Of a DNA stretch of 17,709 bases, positions 15,319 to 17,709 are shown piece after piece; the stretch's first letter is position 1; each line of letters opens with the position of its first letter. The notes beneath the pieces were generated by a model that saw only the letters and a program-made list of their open reading frames with translations, made no database searches and was not told the DNA's origin. Source of the DNA: Verrucomicrobia bacterium UBA1629 (GTDB lineage Bacteria > Verrucomicrobiota > Kiritimatiellia > RFP12 > UBA1067); NCBI GenBank assembly GCA_002321305.1, contig DCMF01000007.1:1-17709 (forward strand), in the 5' to 3' direction. A program made the translations under genes and the position numbers.

Positions 15319-15347
15319 AGTATATCAACCTTGCTCCGTCATTTCAA
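15319..15347 (-). promoter_or_regulatory. Strong sigma70-like promoter for the rlmB cluster, leaderless geometry
   Basis: TTGAAA (15342-15347), a 17-nt spacer and TATACT (15319-15324), each 5 of 6 to consensus, on the minus strand. The promoter overlaps the end of the RluA-family gene. The -10 box ends 9 nt before the rlmB ATG, leaving a leader of about 3 nt with no ribosome-binding site. Confidence 0.7.
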
Positions 15348-16299
15348 ACCGCGCCCAGTCGGGCACGGGCGTGCGAATCTCCAGCGGCTCGCCCGAGACG
15401 GGATGGGCGAACGCGGCGGCGAGGGCATGGAGGCAATGGCCTGCCTGGCCCTCGACGGCGAACGCGCCGTAGAGCCGGTCGTTCACGATGTGAAGTCCCG
15501 CGAACGCGAGCTGCGCGCGAATCTGGTGCGTGACGCCGGTGGCGATCGTCACCTCCAGAAGCGTGCGCGCCTCGTTCTCGACCGACGTGTGCGCAAGCGG
15601 CTTGAACTGCGTGACGGCGTGGAGCGACTTCAGCCGCGCACATTGGGCGCGCGTGAGACGGTTGTGGCGAAAGTCGATCATCCGGCAGAAGGGCAGCGTC
15701 GGATCGTGCGCGAGGTCGTTCTCCAGCGTGCCCCCGACGGCGACCGCGCCCTCGACGAGCGCCAGGTACGTCTTGCGGACGGTTTGCGCGGCGAACTGGG
15801 CGCGCAGGTTCGCGAACGCCTCGGCCGTGCGCGCGACGAGCACGAGCCCAGACGTATCCGCATCGATGCGGTGCAAGGCCCCGGCCATGAGCGGACTCTC
15901 GCCGAGCCGCGTCAGCGCAGGGCCGAGCGCACGGCATTCGGGATGGCGCGTCGCGACGGCGTTCATGAGCGTGCCCGTCTCGCGGCACGAGAGCGGCTGG
16001 ACGGGCATTCCGGCCGGCTTGTCGAACGCGAGCAGCGAGGCGTCCTCGAAAATCGCCTGGGGACAGTCCCCCTCGGCCCTGACGAGGTTGTCGGCGGCCT
16101 CCATCAGATCCCGCACGCCAATCGTCTCGCCGCCGCGCAGCTTCAGGCCCTTCGCCGCGCGGCGGCCGTTGACCGTGACGTCGCCACGTTCGATCGCCTC
16201 GCGGACGAATGCGCGCGTAGCCGTCGGAAAGGCATGAAGAAGGGCGGCGTCCAGTCGAACGCCGCCTTCCTTGAGCCTGAGGACTTGGTTCTCAATCAC
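15325..16299 (-). CDS. RluA-family pseudouridine synthase
   Basis: These enzymes isomerise uridine to pseudouridine in 23S rRNA (or tRNA). The 324-residue product has an N-terminal S4 RNA-binding domain (about 14-60, with RLDAALLHAFP and VTVNGRRAAKG), then the catalytic domain with DKPAGMPVQ (93-101), HRIDADTSGLVL (143-154; catalytic Asp146) and THQIRAQLAFAGLHIVND near the C-terminus. It could be RluC- or RluD-like; the exact target base cannot be read from sequence. The start is GTG at 16299. Directly upstream lies a 9-nt repeat array whose GGGAGG, 8 nt before the GTG, appears to serve as the ribosome-binding site. The preceding stop is TAA at 16339-16341. Confidence 0.9.
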   Translation of the reverse strand: MIENQVLRLKEGGVRLDAALLHAFPTATRAFVREAIERGDVTVNGRRAAKGLKLRGGETIGVRDLMEAADNLVRAEGDCPQAIFEDASLLAFDKPAGMPVQPLSCRETGTLMNAVATRHPECRALGPALTRLGESPLMAGALHRIDADTSGLVLVARTAEAFANLRAQFAAQTVRKTYLALVEGAVAVGGTLENDLAHDPTLPFCRMIDFRHNRLTRAQCARLKSLHAVTQFKPLAHTSVENEARTLLEVTIATGVTHQIRAQLAFAGLHIVNDRLYGAFAVEGQAGHCLHALAAAFAHPVSGEPLEIRTPVPDWARFEMTEQG

Positions 16300-16300
16300 C

Positions 16301-16336
16301 TCCCAAACCTCCCAAACTTTCCAAACCTCCCAAGCC
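16301..16336. repeat. Nonamer tandem repeat array C, 4 units, at the RluA-family start
   Basis: Four 9-nt units on the plus strand: TCCCAAACC, TCCCAAACT, TTCCAAACC, TCCCAAGCC. It fills the gap between the small lipoprotein stop and the GTG start at 16299. On the mRNA strand the units read GGTTTGGGA and create GGGAGG junctions. Confidence 0.85.
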
Positions 16337-16338
16337 CC

Positions 16339-16500
16339 TTACTCATACCGATCCATGACGGAAGGCGCGATGGGCGCGATGCCTTCCCAGTTGCGGTTGG
16401 AGGCCCACGGAAGGTCCGAATCCTCCGCCGAGTCGGCGATGCACCCCGCGAGAAGCGAAATCGCCAACCCGGCCAACGCGAATTTCAGGGACGTCTTCAT
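16339..16500 (-). CDS. Small lipoprotein, 53 residues, uncharacterised
   Basis: The ATG at 16500 overlaps the TGA of the coiled-coil gene by 1 nt (TGATG), and the TAA stop is at 16339-16341. Residues 1-20 form a lipoprotein signal: Lys at 3 and 6, a hydrophobic core, and the lipobox LLAGC with Cys20 as the lipidated residue. The mature peptide is only 34 residues (ADSAEDSDLPWASNRNWEGI, then APIAPSVMDRYE), rich in Trp and acidic residues. Asp at mature position +3, not +2, does not predict inner-membrane retention by the enterobacterial rule, so an outer-membrane site is possible. I do not recognise a family. Its coupling to the membrane-anchored coiled-coil gene suggests the two act together in the envelope. 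Confidence 0.8.
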   Translation of the reverse strand: MKTSLKFALAGLAISLLAGCIADSAEDSDLPWASNRNWEGIAPIAPSVMDRYE

Positions 16501-17627
16501 CAGTCGGCAAAGACGATGTCGCCCTCGTTCAGCTTGTCCTGCGACCAGGCGCCGAGAATGTCGCAGATGACGTAGGGCTTGCCCTTGACCTCCTGTCGGA
16601 GGCGGAGGCGCCCGACGAACGTGCCGCCGCGCTTGACGCCGAGGTCAATCGCCGGAAGCGGCTTCGCGAGGTCGTTGCCCTTGAGCTCCTTCAGGGCCTC
16701 GGCGGAGAACTCGACGATGGCGAACATCTTCTCGTTATCGGCCTCGACGACCTTGCCCTTGTCGCCCGACGGGAGAGACGTGACGGCGGTGCCGGCCTCA
16801 GCCGCAGACGACCCGCCCCGCGTCTGAATCGAGTCCTGGAGCATCTTGCGCAGGTTCTCGTTGAGCTGCTTCGCCTTCGCGATCTCGTCGTTCTTGGCCT
16901 CGATCTCCTCGTCCTTCTTCTGGATCTCGTCGTTCTTCGACGCGATCTCGCCGTTGAGCTCGTCAATCTGGGCCTTGATCTTCGTCACGTCACCCTGCGC
17001 CTTGTCGCGATCCTTCTCGAACTCCGCGATCTTCGTCTTCAGGTCGGCAATCGTCACCTTGTCCTGACGGGCGTCGGGCTTCAGGCGGTTGATTTCCGTC
17101 ACCGCCGCCTCCAGCTTCGCGCGGAGGTCGGCGAGCGCCGCGCGCGTCGTGTTGAGACGGGCCTGCTGGGCCTTGGCGGACTCGAAGAGCCGGTTCAGCA
17201 GCTCGTCCTCCGTCCCCGGCCCGCGCATGAGCGGCTGGTTGCCGTCCATCAGCGGCTCGCCGTTGACGTCGGTCGCGTAGACCATGCGCAGCTGGCGGCG
17301 CTCGTTCTCGCCCCACTTGTAGGTCACGTCGTCGCCCGTGCGCGTCTGCTCCAGCGCGCCGTTGTAGTCTTCGAGCACGTTGCTCATGTCGGGCGAATCG
17401 ACGAGACGGGCCTCGACGGGCGAGGCGTCCTTCTTGATCTCCAGCGACATGTCCTTCGCCGGGTCGCCCTTCTCGATCGTTCGGGCGATCTTGACGATGT
17501 AGTCTTCCTGCAGGCGGTTGCGATCCGTCAGGAGCGCGCGCTTGGAATTGAGCTGAAGCTCAAAGTAAAGCGCAGCCGCAGCGAGCGCCAGGAACACGTA
17601 AACGAGGACGTGCAGAACTTTATTCAT
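16500..17627 (-). CDS. Membrane-anchored coiled-coil protein, uncharacterised
   Basis: The 375-residue product has one N-terminal membrane helix (about 5-26, MNKVLHVLVYVFLALAAAAL), no signal cleavage site, a middle region, and a long coiled coil (about 145-265) with repeated charged heptads such as EIQKKDEEIEAKNDEIAKAK. After a Gly/Ser-rich linker (270-287), a beta-rich C-terminal domain (291-375) contains KVVEADNEKMFAIVEF and RGGTFVGRLRLR and ends NEGDIVFAD. The domain resembles small barrel modules in envelope coiled-coil proteins, but I cannot name the family. The ATG at 17627 is preferred over an earlier one at 17693 because it begins the membrane helix and follows GAGAGG by 12 nt. The lipoprotein gene overlaps its stop. 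Confidence 0.85.
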   Translation of the reverse strand: MNKVLHVLVYVFLALAAAALYFELQLNSKRALLTDRNRLQEDYIVKIARTIEKGDPAKDMSLEIKKDASPVEARLVDSPDMSNVLEDYNGALEQTRTGDDVTYKWGENERRQLRMVYATDVNGEPLMDGNQPLMRGPGTEDELLNRLFESAKAQQARLNTTRAALADLRAKLEAAVTEINRLKPDARQDKVTIADLKTKIAEFEKDRDKAQGDVTKIKAQIDELNGEIASKNDEIQKKDEEIEAKNDEIAKAKQLNENLRKMLQDSIQTRGGSSAAEAGTAVTSLPSGDKGKVVEADNEKMFAIVEFSAEALKELKGNDLAKPLPAIDLGVKRGGTFVGRLRLRQEVKGKPYVICDILGAWSQDKLNEGDIVFAD

Positions 17628-17664
17628 GGTCAGATGATACCTCTCTGTGAAGTTTATGGTTGTA

Positions 17665-17693
17665 ATGATACACAATTTTTGTCTTTTGCGCAA
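17665..17693 (-). promoter_or_regulatory. Candidate promoter for the coiled-coil/lipoprotein/RluA cluster
   Basis: TTGCGC (17688-17693), a 17-nt spacer and TATCAT (17665-17670) on the minus strand. Transcription would begin near 17658 and give a leader of about 30 nt with a GAGAGG ribosome site. The -35 box is weak and abuts the poly-G contig end. Confidence 0.4.
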
Positions 17694-17709
17694 GGGGGGG
17701 GGGGGGGGT
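17694..17709. other. Poly-G tract at the contig end
   Basis: Fifteen G in a row then T at the very end of the window. This is typical of a sequencing or assembly artefact at a contig edge, though a real homopolymer cannot be excluded. Confidence 0.7.

Noticed and set aside
14788..16575. Plus-strand open frame of 595 codons
   Set aside because: It is antisense to the rlmB-like, RluA-family and lipoprotein genes and has no family motif. Its NLPNFPNLP tract is just the nonamer array read in another frame.
1..17709. tRNA, rRNA, SAM riboswitch near metK
   Set aside because: I found no tRNA-like cloverleaf, no rRNA segment, and no SAM-riboswitch core upstream of metK by eye. A tRNAscan/Infernal run would settle this.

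Overview
The window is a GC-rich bacterial contig end, and every supported gene lies on the minus strand. I count 14 protein genes, one cut by the left edge. Lipid A and LPS-export genes (lpxK, an LptD-like porin) show a Gram-negative outer membrane. A secreted beta-helix protein with InlB-type and YDG/MBG-like repeats, together with the general gene mix, suggests the PVC group. My best guess is Kiritimatiellota or Lentisphaerota from a gut metagenome. That placement is inference and no marker gene here proves it.

Layout in transcription order, from the right edge to the left: (1) 17.6-15.3 kb: a membrane-anchored coiled-coil protein, a 53-residue lipoprotein and an RluA-type pseudouridine synthase, tightly packed. 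(2) 15.3-13.6 kb: an RlmB-type rRNA methyltransferase, a two-helix membrane protein and PgpA, each overlapping the next by 4 nt, behind a strong sigma70-like promoter. (3) 13.5-12.0 kb: folE and a stand-alone CoaB-type ligase whose reading frame contains two arrays of a 9-nt repeat. (4) 11.9-8.7 kb: a three-gene overlapping operon of MoxR-like AAA+ ATPase, a 152-residue unknown protein, and a HExxH metallopeptidase fused to a VWA domain. (5) 8.4-7.3 kb: a divergent metK. (6) 7.2-3.8 kb: lptD-like then lpxK. (7) 3.8-3.1 kb: no convincing gene, but a near-consensus promoter followed by about 460 nt of hairpin-rich sequence. (8) 3.1 kb to the left edge: the secreted beta-helix protein, open at the edge.

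The main points of interest are the MoxR / unknown / metallopeptidase-VWA triad, a dispersed 9-nt tandem repeat that sits inside an enzyme gene and also forms the ribosome-binding region of another, several promoters whose -10 box lies only 9-10 nt before the start codon (leaderless-like), a 160-bp element with 36-bp inverted ends before metK, the hairpin-rich leader, and a tiny lipoprotein gene.
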